A stretch of 64,000 bases of DNA from Sphingobacteriales bacterium (GTDB lineage Bacteria > Bacteroidota > Bacteroidia > Chitinophagales > Chitinophagaceae), in NCBI GenBank assembly GCA_003963365.1, contig RXJG01000004.1:1058504-1122503 (forward strand). The letters are read 5' to 3'. Under the pieces are notes generated by a model. It had not been told where the DNA came from and did no database searches. It saw only the letters and a list, made by a program, of their open reading frames with translations. Shown piece by piece: positions 40,806 to 47,974 of the stretch (position 1 is its first letter; every line of letters starts with the position of its first letter). A program made the translations under genes and the position numbers.

Positions 40806-42065
40806 ATGCAGATGTTTATACAGGTAAATGCCAGTCAGCTGGCAGAACGGTTTATGCGGTATGTGAAAATAGATACACAAAGTGATCCGCTGAGTAATAC
40901 CTATCCCACCACGGCCAAACAAAAAGACCTTTCCCGTATGCTGGTGCAGGAATTACACGGCATGGGTATAAGTGATGCACACTTAGATGAACATGGATAT
41001 GTGTATGCCACCATTGCCGCCAATACACAAAAGAAAAATGTTCCGGTGATATGTTATTGTGCTCATGTGGACACAGCGCCTGATTGCAGTGGCACGGATG
41101 TAAAACCCATCCTCCATAAAAATTATGATGGAAAAGATATTGTATTACCAGATGATAATACACAAGTGCTTACTGTTGATGCTTATCCTTATTTAAAAAA
41201 TCATATAGGTGCTGATATTATTACCGCCAGCGGAAAAACATTGCTCGGAAGTGATGATAAAGTTGGTGTAGCTGAGATAATGGAGTTTGCGTATTATGTA
41301 ATGACGCATCCTGAAATTAATCATGGTGAAATAAAATTATTGTTTACACCTGATGAAGAAGTGGGCAAAGGAACAGCCAATGTTGATTTGAAAAAATTGG
41401 GAGCACAATATGGTTATACTTTGGATGGTGGAGAAGCAGGCGATTTGGAAGATGAAACCTTTAGTGCCGATGCTGCTCATATCATTGTCAATGGAGTCAT
41501 CTCTCATCCCGGTTATGCAAAGGGAAAGATGGTAAATGCGTTAAAGATTGCCGGAGAAATATTGGCAGCCTTACCAAAGAATGAATGGTGCCCGGAAACT
41601 ACAGAAAAGAAAGAAGGCTTTGTCCATCCCGTGAGAGTAGAAGGTATTGCAGAGAGAGCAACAATTGAATTTATCGTTCGTGATTTTGATACCGCCATGT
41701 TAGCACAACATGAAGCAAGACTAAAATCGATTGCCGAAAAAGTATTGCGCAATTATCCCAACTGCAGCATGGAGTTCCAGGTGTATGAACAATACCGTAA
41801 CATGAAGGAAATACTGGATCAGCATCCACACGTAGTAAGCTATGCGGAAGAAGCCATCAAACGGACAGGCTTAGCGGTGCGAAATGAGGCTATCCGTGGC
41901 GGAACAGATGGCAGCCGATTAAGCTTTATGGGCTTGCCTTGTCCAAATTTATTTGCGGGAGAACAAGCCATTCATTCTAAATTAGAATGGATAGGAGTAA
42001 AGGACATGGTAAAAGCAGTGGAAACACTTTTGCATCTCTCCATGATATGGGAGGAGAAAGCATGA
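40806..42065 (+). CDS. pepT: Peptidase T (tripeptide aminopeptidase)
   Basis: A 419-residue M20B metallopeptidase that removes N-terminal residues from tripeptides in the cytoplasm. The dinuclear zinc site is recognisable: H87 and D89 (CAHVDTAPD), D150 (GSDDKVG), the catalytic pair E184/E185 (TPDEEVGKGT), and the later DGGEAGDLEDETF segment. GGTDGSRLSFMGLPCPNLF near the end is the PepT signature. The start may be ATG 40806 or ATG 40812 (MFIQVNASQ); both are possible. A hairpin-forming heptamer array follows the gene at 42075. Confidence 0.95.
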   Translation: MQMFIQVNASQLAERFMRYVKIDTQSDPLSNTYPTTAKQKDLSRMLVQELHGMGISDAHLDEHGYVYATIAANTQKKNVPVICYCAHVDTAPDCSGTDVKPILHKNYDGKDIVLPDDNTQVLTVDAYPYLKNHIGADIITASGKTLLGSDDKVGVAEIMEFAYYVMTHPEINHGEIKLLFTPDEEVGKGTANVDLKKLGAQYGYTLDGGEAGDLEDETFSADAAHIIVNGVISHPGYAKGKMVNALKIAGEILAALPKNEWCPETTEKKEGFVHPVRVEGIAERATIEFIVRDFDTAMLAQHEARLKSIAEKVLRNYPNCSMEFQVYEQYRNMKEILDQHPHVVSYAEEAIKRTGLAVRNEAIRGGTDGSRLSFMGLPCPNLFAGEQAIHSKLEWIGVKDMVKAVETLLHLSMIWEEKA

Positions 42066-42070
42066 AGAAG

Positions 42071-42145
42071 TTTCGAGCTATGAGATGAGAGCTGTGAGAA
42101 AAACCATATATCATAATAACTCGTAGCTCACAGCTCAATTCTCGC
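42071..42145. repeat. Inverted GAG-heptad array in a convergent spacer
   Basis: Units starting GAG recur exactly every 7 bases at 42075, 42082, 42089 and 42096. CTC recurs every 7 bases on the other side at 42120-42144. The two arms pair at about 20 of 28 positions, with the GAG/CTC cores always paired. The array fills the spacer between pepT and a convergent gene and could act as a bidirectional terminator, although no T-run follows. Confidence 0.7.
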
Positions 42146-42147
42146 AA

Positions 42148-42498
42148 CTATATTTCCTCTTTCCAAATCCGCATATACCAGTAAATGGGGAAACCAATTC
42201 CGCCGGTGAAAATAAATACCAGCACCCATATTATCCTTTCACCACCCTGCTGCACTAATTTATTATTAAGCATGTGAATGATGAAATAGATGAGTGCGGC
42301 TAATTTTAGTATGCCGGCAATAATAGCCACCATAATAAACGGCCATATGCTGTTCCATACGGTAAAGAAATCGGGTTCATTATGATCCCAGAGCGCAAAC
42401 TCAGGAATTCTTGCGAACACCATTACTAAAACAACAATTGCGAAAAGAATGGGGAGAAAACTAAATATACCAGTAAGTATTTTTGAACTGCGGCTCAT
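42148..42498 (-). CDS. Small membrane protein, PLDc_N-like
   Basis: A 116-residue protein with three hydrophobic helices (about residues 10-28, 51-74 and 88-108). The C-terminal segment ERIIWVLVFIFTGGIGFPIYWYMRIWK resembles the phospholipase-D-nuclease N-terminal (PLDc_N) membrane module. No nuclease domain is attached. It is transcribed away from the SPFH gene. Function unknown. Confidence 0.65.
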   Translation of the reverse strand: MSRSSKILTGIFSFLPILFAIVVLVMVFARIPEFALWDHNEPDFFTVWNSIWPFIMVAIIAGILKLAALIYFIIHMLNNKLVQQGGERIIWVLVFIFTGGIGFPIYWYMRIWKEEI

Positions 42499-42673
42499 GA
42501 TTGAATGTTTCTACTAAGGTATTCTAAATTGTACCGGCACGTTGCTGATTTTCGTCAACCGTTGTTTTTGCTACGCCAACTATACTGGGCAGCGGGTGAG
42601 TGGAAAACCGGTTTTAAAAGGAAACAGCGTCACTTGCCGTTTTCTTACTACATTAGCCTATAAATCATTTTAT

Positions 42674-43609
42674 ATGCAAGATTTCCTTTTACATTACTGG
42701 TGGGCAATTGTTATTCTCTTTATTTTATCAGGAGGCTTTTTTACTATCAACCAGGGTTTTGTTGGCGTAATTACCATGTTTGGTAAATATCAAAGAGCAG
42801 TTGGGCCAGGACTGAATTTTAAAATTCCAATTCTTCAGGTAGTATCAAAGAAGATATCTATTCAAAACCGTTCGGTGGAATTAGAATTCCAGGCAGTAAC
42901 GATGGACCAGGCTAATGTATATTTCAAAAGCATGTTGCTCTACTCGGTACAAAACCAGGAAGAGGAAACCATCAAAAGAGTTGCCTTTAAATTTATTGGC
43001 GACCGTGACCTGATGCAGGCTTTAACCCGAACTATCGAAGGTTCTATCCGTGCATTTGTAGCTACTAAAAAACAAGCTGAAATTCTCGGACAAAGAAGAG
43101 AGATCGTTGAATACGTAAAAGACCAGATCGATCATACGCTGGAAGAATGGGGTTACCACCTGCAGGATTTACAGATCAACGATATCACCTTCGACCAGGC
43201 TATTATGGACAGCATGAGTAAAGTGGTTGCCTCTAACAACTTAAAAGCAGCAGCAGAAAATGAAGGACAAGCTTTATTGATCACCAAAACAAAAGCAGCC
43301 GAAGCAGAAGGTAATGCGATCAAGATTGCCGCTGAAGCAGAAAGAGAAGCAGCCAGGTTAAGAGGACAGGGTGTGGCCTTGTTCCGCCAGGAAGTGGCTA
43401 AAGGTATGACGGAAGCAGCCGAACAAATGAAGCAAGCCAATCTTGATACCAATGTAATTCTCTTCAGCATGTGGACAGAGGCGATTAAAAACTTTGCTGA
43501 GTTTGGTAAAGGCAATGTTATCTTCCTTGATGGCAGCAGCGAAGGAATGGAAAAAACTATGAAGCAGATACAGGCGATGATGATGAAGCCGGTGGGAACG
43601 CAGCATTAA
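42674..43609 (+). CDS. SPFH/Band 7 membrane protein (stomatin/prohibitin-like)
   Basis: A 311-residue SPFH protein: one N-terminal TM helix (HYWWAIVILFILSGGFFTI), the Band 7 domain (FVGVITMFGKYQRAVGPGLNFKIP to about residue 200), then a long alanine/glutamate-rich coiled coil (KAAEAEGNAIKIAAEAEREAA). These proteins oligomerise on the inner membrane and often control proteases. I chose ATG 42674 because homology begins there; an upstream ATG at 42542 would add 44 unlikely residues. It stands alone, followed by a heptamer array that begins at the stop codon. Confidence 0.88.
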   Translation: MQDFLLHYWWAIVILFILSGGFFTINQGFVGVITMFGKYQRAVGPGLNFKIPILQVVSKKISIQNRSVELEFQAVTMDQANVYFKSMLLYSVQNQEEETIKRVAFKFIGDRDLMQALTRTIEGSIRAFVATKKQAEILGQRREIVEYVKDQIDHTLEEWGYHLQDLQINDITFDQAIMDSMSKVVASNNLKAAAENEGQALLITKTKAAEAEGNAIKIAAEAEREAARLRGQGVALFRQEVAKGMTEAAEQMKQANLDTNVILFSMWTEAIKNFAEFGKGNVIFLDGSSEGMEKTMKQIQAMMMKPVGTQH

Positions 43610-43703
43610 TTAAAAATTAATAATTAAGAATTAATAATTATTAATTGTGTGTTGCTAATGATGAAACTTACAGAAATTCCTCATTAATAATTCAACATTC
43701 AAA
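43609..43703. repeat. ATT-heptad arrays after the SPFH gene
   Basis: Six units of ATTNNNN recur with exact 7-base spacing (43609, 43616, 43623, 43630, 43637, 43644), and four more at 43676-43703 (ATTCCTC, ATTAATA, ATTCAAC, ATTCAAA). The second block runs straight into the terminator at 43706. The same block plus an AAAGCGG terminator is found again at 44935-44979. Confidence 0.8.
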
Positions 43704-43705
43704 AT

Positions 43706-43735
43706 AAAGCGGTTCTAATAGTGCCGCTTTTTTTT
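43706..43735 (+). terminator. Terminator (AAAGCGG stem)
   Basis: Stem AAAGCGG (43706-43712) with CCGCTTT (43724-43730), 11-base loop, eight T. It is preceded without gap by an ATTCAAC/ATTCAAA heptamer block. It presumably ends the SPFH transcript. Confidence 0.8.
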
Positions 43736-43743
43736 AATAGAGT

Positions 43744-43927
43744 CTTGGTGTCCTTTGTGCCTTCTTGGTGCACCTTGTGTTAAGCCTTCAGCATGCAGAG
43801 GATAATTAACCACAAAGAACACAAAGCACTTACACAAAGAACACAAGGAAAGTATCTGTAGTTGTTTATGATGAAACCAGTAGGAAGCACTCACTATTCA
43901 TTCAAAATTTAACATTCAACATTCAAA
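43744..43927. repeat. Repeat-filled spacer before the superoxide dismutase gene
   Basis: The 442 bases between the SPFH and SOD genes hold no gene. After the terminator, 43744-43783 and 43806-43849 are imperfect inverted repeats built from a roughly 9-base unit (CTTTGTGTT and its complement AACACAAAG). A further ATT-heptad block follows at 43900-43927 (ATTCAAA, ATTTAAC, ATTCAAC, ATTCAAA). No TAnnTTTG box is seen close to the SOD start. Confidence 0.7.
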
Positions 43928-44051
43928 ATAAAAAAACAGCATGCAAATGTGGTTGAATTGTTAAGCCCTATGCCTTTTCATTTCGCAGTAATTTTATTAA
44001 CTAACTTCAAAACTCCAACCGGTATTTCACGTTCTTTCAAAAACCAACTAT

Positions 44052-44777
44052 ATGAACCGTAAGCAATTTTTATCAGCAACAGGTGTACTGGCGGCTACCA
44101 GTATTTTACCCACCAATTCAGTAGTGGCACAACATTATGATGACAATGGTATGGATAAACTTACCGATGCAGCTGGTAATTTTCAGCACCTGCCATTGCC
44201 TTATAATAAAAACTTCCTGGAACCCTATATGGATGAAGAAACCGTGTACCTGCATCACACCTTTCATCATGGTGGCGCCGTAAAAGCAGCCAATGGCGAT
44301 CTGCAAAAAATAAGAAAGGCCATGGATGAAAATAATTTAGAAACGGTGGACTACTGGACAAAAAAATTATCCTATCATTTCTCCTCGCATGTACTGCATA
44401 CTATTTTCTGGACCAATCTTACCAATAAAAAAACTGATCCTTCCGGTGAATTACTCAAACGTATTGAAAAAGATTTTGGCAGCTACGATAAATTAAAAGG
44501 CTATCTCGCCAAAACATCCAAAGATGTAGATGGCAATGGTTGGGGAATACTCGGTTACCAGCCATACTCCAATAAACTCACCGTAATGCAATGCGAAAAT
44601 CATGAACGGTTAACGCAATGGGGTGTTATTCCCTTACTGGTGGTGGATGTATGGGAACATGCATACTATCTTAAATACAAAAACAAAAGAGCCGATTTTG
44701 TAGATACCATGTTCCAGATCATCAACTGGGATAACGTAGCCGACCGCTTAAACACAGCAACAAAATTTGCCATGTGA
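44052..44777 (+). CDS. Exported superoxide dismutase [Fe/Mn]
   Basis: A 241-residue Fe/Mn superoxide dismutase with all four metal ligands: H68 (TVYLHHTFHH), H116 (VLHTIFW), D199 and H203 (VVDVWEHAYYLKYKNKRADFV). Unlike cytoplasmic SodA/SodB it carries an N-terminal export signal, MNRKQFLSATGVLAATSIL, with an RK-containing n-region reminiscent of a Tat signal but without the twin arginine. It is probably periplasmic or surface-bound. The gene stands alone between repeat-filled spacers. The metal (Fe or Mn) cannot be decided. Confidence 0.92.
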   Translation: MNRKQFLSATGVLAATSILPTNSVVAQHYDDNGMDKLTDAAGNFQHLPLPYNKNFLEPYMDEETVYLHHTFHHGGAVKAANGDLQKIRKAMDENNLETVDYWTKKLSYHFSSHVLHTIFWTNLTNKKTDPSGELLKRIEKDFGSYDKLKGYLAKTSKDVDGNGWGILGYQPYSNKLTVMQCENHERLTQWGVIPLLVVDVWEHAYYLKYKNKRADFVDTMFQIINWDNVADRLNTATKFAM

Positions 44778-44789
44778 GAAAACTCAACA

Positions 44790-44948
44790 ATTAGAAATTA
44801 ATAATTAGTAATTAATAATAGCGATGACCCTGTAACAGGTCGGAACGACCCACTCGGGCAATAATTCAACATTCAAAATTCAACATTCAAAATAATCCTC
44901 CCCGCAGGGATTCCTCATTCATTTAAAATTTAAAATTCAACATTCAAA
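44790..44948. repeat. Heptad arrays after the superoxide dismutase gene
   Basis: The 333-base spacer to exbB holds three arrays and no gene: ATTANNA units at 44790-44820; ATTCAAC/ATTCAAA alternating twice at 44864-44891; and ATTTAAA, ATTTAAA, ATTCAAC, ATTCAAA at 44921-44948, preceded by ATTCCTC. Between them lies a GC-richer piece with CCGCAGGGATT. The last array leads directly into the terminator at 44954. The rest of the spacer is unremarkable AT-rich DNA with a promoter box at 45084. Confidence 0.8.
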
Positions 44949-44953
44949 ATAAT

Positions 44954-44979
44954 AAAGCGGCTCTGCCGCTTTTCTTTTT
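44954..44979 (+). terminator. Terminator (AAAGCGGC stem)
   Basis: Perfect 8-bp stem AAAGCGGC (44954-44961) with GCCGCTTT (44965-44972), 3-base loop, T-rich tail. It shares the AAAGCGG stem and the preceding heptamers with the terminator at 43706, so the two appear to be copies of one module. Confidence 0.88.
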
Positions 44980-45083
44980 GCATTTTTATAACACAGCAAA
45001 ACCTTGTTCTTTCGTTCTATGGCGGGATTTTTGGCTCTGAAGATTAATTTTATAATCAACACGGTTAAAAGCACTGATTGATT

Positions 45084-45091
45084 TACATTTG
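45084..45091 (+). promoter_or_regulatory. Candidate exbB promoter box (TACATTTG)
   Basis: TACATTTG fits TAnnTTTG exactly and ends 19 bases before the exbB ATG. A clear -33 TTTG is not visible. Confidence 0.5.
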
Positions 45092-45110
45092 TTAATAAAC
45101 TTACACCCAC

Positions 45111-45803
45111 ATGAAGTTTTTTTTATTGCAGGTTGTTACCGACTCATTACAAAAAGCAGGTGAATCAGCCACCGGAACCGGAAAGGAATTAAGTATGCTG
45201 GAATTGCTGATGAAAGGCGGCTGGATCATGGTTCCTCTTTTGTTACTCAGCCTCATTGCCGTATATGTGTTTGTAGAAAGATATATGGCCATTAATAAAG
45301 CCTCCAAAATTGATGAGAATTTCATGAACATCATCCGGGATCATATTGTGAGTGGGAATGTTACCGCTGCCCGTTCGCTGGCCAAGAATACCAATAACCC
45401 CGTGGCCCGTATTATTGACAAAGGCATACAGCGTATTGGTAAACCCATTGAAGCCATTGAAAAAAGTATGGAGAATGTGGGCAAACTGGAAGTATATAAA
45501 CTGGAAAAAAATACCGGTGTGTTATCCGTTATCAGCGGTATTGCGCCGATGTTTGGTTTCCTTGGTACCATTGTAGGGATGGTGCAGTTGTTTATGAAGA
45601 TCAATATTACCAATGAATATAACCTGGCCGTCATCAGTGGTGGTATCTATACCAAAATGGTGACCAGCGCCGTGGGACTGATCATTGGTTTGATGGCCTA
45701 TGTTGCCTACAACTATCTCAACTCACAAATCAATAAAACCGTGAACAAAATGGAAAGTGCCAGCGCAGAATTTATTGATGTGTTATACCAACCAACTCAT
45801 TAG
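45111..45803 (+). CDS. exbB: MotA/TolQ/ExbB proton channel family protein
   Basis: A 230-residue inner-membrane protein. TM1 is at about residues 38-56 (GGWIMVPLLLLSLIAVYVF), followed by a cytoplasmic helical domain (NPVARIIDKGIQRIGKPIEAIEKSM). The signature VISGIAPMFGFLGTIVGMV forms TM2, and a third segment (TSAVGLIIGLMAYVAYNYL) follows. ExbB with ExbD makes the proton channel that energises TonB- or Tol-type transport. exbD follows after 94 bases that consist almost wholly of heptamer repeats. No tonB is adjacent. Confidence 0.92.
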   Translation: MKFFLLQVVTDSLQKAGESATGTGKELSMLELLMKGGWIMVPLLLLSLIAVYVFVERYMAINKASKIDENFMNIIRDHIVSGNVTAARSLAKNTNNPVARIIDKGIQRIGKPIEAIEKSMENVGKLEVYKLEKNTGVLSVISGIAPMFGFLGTIVGMVQLFMKINITNEYNLAVISGGIYTKMVTSAVGLIIGLMAYVAYNYLNSQINKTVNKMESASAEFIDVLYQPTH

Positions 45804-45895
45804 AAAGTAAAAAGTAAAAATTCAAAAGTAAAAAGGAAAAATAGTAGCGGAGGTTTGGTAACCACAAACCATAAACTACAAACCACAAACCTCAC
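45802..45895. repeat. Two heptad arrays filling the exbB-exbD spacer
   Basis: From the exbB stop, seven bases at a time: AGAAAGT, AAAAAGT, AAAAATT, CAAAAGT, AAAAAGG (45802-45836). After a short GC-richer link, five units of ACNACAA type occupy 45861-45895, ending two bases before the exbD ATG (45898). An inverted pair GGTTTG (45852) / CAAACC (45865) could form a small hairpin. Confidence 0.8.
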
Positions 45896-45897
45896 CC

Positions 45898-46296
45898 ATG
45901 AATTTCAGAAAACGATTAAAAGACAAGCCGGAATTACATACCAGTGCACTGAATGATATCCTGTTCATTCTGCTGCTGTTCTTTTTAATTGTTTCTACCT
46001 TGGCCAATCCCAATATTGTAAAGGTGAATACACCCAAAGGGAAGAGTGACAGTAAGGCCAAACAAAGCATTGTTGTCTCCATTGATAATAAACATAACAT
46101 CTACATAGGGCAAAAGCCGGTGCCTTTATTTGCCATTGATAGTTTGCTGAAAGAAGCCACCAAGAAGATGGGAATAGATACCCCGGTGATTACGATTAAT
46201 GCCGATACTTCTGCCATGTATGGTGAATTCTTTAAAGTGCTGAATGCTGCTAAAAAAGCCGGGGCTAAGGTTACGGCGAATGTTAGTGCGAATTAG
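45898..46296 (+). CDS. exbD: ExbD/TolR family biopolymer transporter
   Basis: A 132-residue protein with one TM helix (about 19-36: ALNDILFILLLFFLIVST) that carries the conserved aspartate of the proton path (D20). A periplasmic domain follows, with VNTPKGKSDSKAKQ and the C-terminal VITINADTSAMYGEFFKVLNAAKKAG. It partners the ExbB encoded just upstream. The ATG at 45898 sits directly behind a heptamer array, with no Shine-Dalgarno-like purine run, so translation starts from an unusual leader. Confidence 0.92.
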   Translation: MNFRKRLKDKPELHTSALNDILFILLLFFLIVSTLANPNIVKVNTPKGKSDSKAKQSIVVSIDNKHNIYIGQKPVPLFAIDSLLKEATKKMGIDTPVITINADTSAMYGEFFKVLNAAKKAGAKVTANVSAN

Positions 46297-46349
46297 GTTT
46301 TTCCTTTTTTATGCATTAGCACACATACTCAACAACTCTATTACAATAA

Positions 46350-47090
46350 TTATTTTTGTCTTAAATAGATGTGTTTAATGTTGTTTAAGCCTGAATCTCT
46401 CTCATCAATTTCAAATTTATTGATGTGTTTAATTAATGGATATAGTTTAGGGAAACCATAATTTCTTGGGTCGAAGTCGGGTTTCTTTTTAAGTATGTAG
46501 TTTCCTAAACTTCCTAAAAAAGTCCAGCCTGTTTCGTCTGCTAAATCATTGACACTTTCAGTTAATAGCCTGATCGTTTCATTATCTACTTTACTGATCG
46601 GCTCTTCTTTTTTGGGCTTTGCTGTTGCTTTTGCGTTACTGACAGTTTCTGCTATTGGTGTCTTTAAGATTTCTAAATAAATAAATTTGTCACAGGCCGA
46701 AATAAATGGCTGCGGTGTCTTCTTTTCGCCAAAGCCTATTACAGTCATTCCAGCTTCTCTAAGTCTGGTGGCTAACCTGGTAAAATCGCTGTCGCTGGAA
46801 ACAATGCAAAAACCATTTACTCTTCCGGAATAAAGAATATCCATTGCATCAATTATCATAGCACTATCGCTGGAATTTTTTCCTGTAGTATAGCTGTATT
46901 GTTGAATAGGTGTAATTGCATTTTCCAGAAGAACAGTTTTCCAGCCAGAAACAGTTGGTTTTGTCCAGTCAGCATAAATTCGTTTGATTGTTGGTGTCCC
47001 GTCTTTAGCAATTTCTTCCAGCATCTCCTTCACATTTGAGTAAGGAACATTATCAGCATCAATTAATACGGCAAGTTTATTTTCTGTCAT
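46350..47090 (-). CDS. NYN-domain (LabA-like) ribonuclease with C-terminal OST-HTH/LOTUS domain
   Basis: A 246-residue protein. The N-terminal 135 residues are a PIN-like NYN nuclease with acidic residues in place: D11 and D13 (LIDADNVPY), D75 (NSSDSAMIIDAMD) and D100/D102 (SSDSDFTRL). After a lysine-rich linker (about 140-160) comes an OST-HTH/LOTUS module (TESVNDLADETGWTFLGSLG... FDPRNYGFPKLYPLI), an RNA-binding winged helix. Such LabA-type proteins are predicted RNases. It faces exbD convergently. The gene ends 53 bases from exbD, and the 47-bp direct repeat begins directly upstream of its start. Confidence 0.9.
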   Translation of the reverse strand: MTENKLAVLIDADNVPYSNVKEMLEEIAKDGTPTIKRIYADWTKPTVSGWKTVLLENAITPIQQYSYTTGKNSSDSAMIIDAMDILYSGRVNGFCIVSSDSDFTRLATRLREAGMTVIGFGEKKTPQPFISACDKFIYLEILKTPIAETVSNAKATAKPKKEEPISKVDNETIRLLTESVNDLADETGWTFLGSLGNYILKKKPDFDPRNYGFPKLYPLIKHINKFEIDERDSGLNNIKHIYLRQK

Positions 47091-47137
47091 GTTGATTAAT
47101 TTTAGTTCCTTCTATTTCCGCAGGGTCTGGCTTGTCC
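47091..47137. repeat. Direct repeat, copy 1 (47 bp)
   Basis: Begins GATTAATTTTAGTTCC and ends GTCTGGCTTGTCC. It matches 51642-51688 at 45 of 47 positions in the same orientation. A partial copy of its last 24 bases (22 of 24) occurs at 52585-52608. The two full copies bracket the RAYT gene, its REP palindromes and the transposon. Confidence 0.9.
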
Positions 47138-47143
47138 CCTGCC

Positions 47144-47167
47144 TTGGTTCGTGTCCCCACGAACCAA
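47144..47167. repeat. REP palindrome downstream of the RAYT gene
   Basis: Perfect 10-bp inverted repeat TTGGTTCGTG / CACGAACCAA with a 4-base loop (TCCC). It lies 14 bases past the RAYT stop. Related copies are at 47778-47792 plus 51620-51638 (split by the transposon), 54089-54124 and 54583-54598. Confidence 0.88.
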
Positions 47168-47180
47168 TAAAAGCCCCTGT

Positions 47181-47741
47181 TCAAAACAACTCACGTATAT
47201 CTTTTAAAAATACAAAATCCTTTTCGCCCTGCTCGTAAAATTTAGCGGAGGAATAATAATAATCAGCCGGCTCTTTTGCCAGTTGCCAGTGTTCTTTTAA
47301 CGGATTGCCATGAATGTAATCCAGTTTTTGATAAGTCACTTCTTTTGAATACAACAGTACGGCTAACGAATCTCTTTGCCAGAATTCATACTGTTTATTA
47401 TGTGCATCCACTGCATAATCAGCCAGGGTACTGTTATCCTCTTTCTGCAATTGTTTTTTAAAGGCATGGGCAGTGTGTTTTAAAAAAGAAACATGGGGCA
47501 ATTCTTTTCCGTTCATGGCAAGCATACGCCAGATAAAATGAATATGGTTGGGCATAATGACAAAGGCAAATACCTCTATTTTATTTTTGTCAGTTAAAAA
47601 TTGCAGGGAATCAAGCAATATTTGTTTGTTGGTATCGGGCAGTAGTAATTTGTGCCAGTGGTTGATGGTGGCTGTCCAGAAATAAAGTTCACCAGTTTTA
47701 ATAAATGATTTGCGTTGATGTTTGAAAAGGTTTGAGGTCAT
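47181..47741 (-). CDS. REP-associated tyrosine transposase (RAYT, Y1/HUH family)
   Basis: A 186-residue single-strand transposase of the IS200-related Y1 family. The HUH motif is H66-I-H68 (VIMPNHIHFIW) and the catalytic tyrosine is Y142 in the RAYT-type motif DYIHGNPLKEHW. RAYTs nick and join single-stranded REP hairpins and are thought to spread them. A perfect REP palindrome (47144-47167) lies 14 bases after its stop. A second (47778 onwards) lies about 37 bases before its start, the latter broken by the 3.8-kb transposon. More REP copies lie within 7 kb. The start ATG at 47741 fits the usual N-terminus. Confidence 0.92.
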   Translation of the reverse strand: MTSNLFKHQRKSFIKTGELYFWTATINHWHKLLLPDTNKQILLDSLQFLTDKNKIEVFAFVIMPNHIHFIWRMLAMNGKELPHVSFLKHTAHAFKKQLQKEDNSTLADYAVDAHNKQYEFWQRDSLAVLLYSKEVTYQKLDYIHGNPLKEHWQLAKEPADYYYSSAKFYEQGEKDFVFLKDIRELF

Positions 47742-47777
47742 GTGTATAAAGTTACGACCAGTTGGGCATTATCATAA

Positions 47778-47792
47778 TGGTTCGTGGGGACA
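47778..47792. repeat. Left half of interrupted REP, with target duplication
   Basis: TGGTTCGTGGGGACA: a REP arm followed by TGGGGACA (47785-47792). The same 8 bases occur at 51620-51627 on the far side of the transposon. Joining the outer flanks through one copy of TGGGGACA gives GGTTCGTG-GGGA-CACGAACC, a perfect hairpin. Confidence 0.9.
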
Positions 47793-47818
47793 GGTAACTA
47801 TATACAAGTTAGACCATG
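47793..47818 (+). repeat. Left terminal inverted repeat (26 bp)
   Basis: Exact reverse complement of 51594-51619. Its inner end supplies the ATG (47816-47818) of the 52-codon ORF. Confidence 0.93.
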
Positions 47819-47974
47819 AACAATAAAAACATAAATACATACGATTTAACTGATTTTAATAAACGGTTAGATAAAGAATTGCAAAAGATTATCAAAACGC
47901 CAGTTGGTAAATTAAAGAAAGAATTTAAAGCGATAGTTAAGGCAAATAAGTTTATTGCTTCAAAGCCTCGTTAA
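47816..47974 (+). CDS. Small basic ORF at the left end of the transposon (52 aa)
   Basis: The ATG is the last three bases of the terminal inverted repeat. The product (MNNKNINTYDLTDFNKRLDKELQK...) is 52 residues, lysine-rich and predicted helical, with no recognised domain. Its 3' end overlaps the convergent endonuclease gene by 23 bases. It could be a real small passenger gene or a chance ORF; the codon pattern looks coding-like for AT-rich DNA, but there is no other support. Confidence 0.4.
   Translation: MNNKNINTYDLTDFNKRLDKELQKIIKTPVGKLKKEFKAIVKANKFIASKPR

Noticed and set aside
42542..42673. N-terminal extension of the SPFH protein
   Set aside because: The 44 extra residues lack any SPFH similarity and precede the normal TM start at 42674.
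43676..43927. CRISPR array in the repeat-rich spacer
   Set aside because: Units are 7 bases, contiguous and imperfect, with no spacers and no cas genes.
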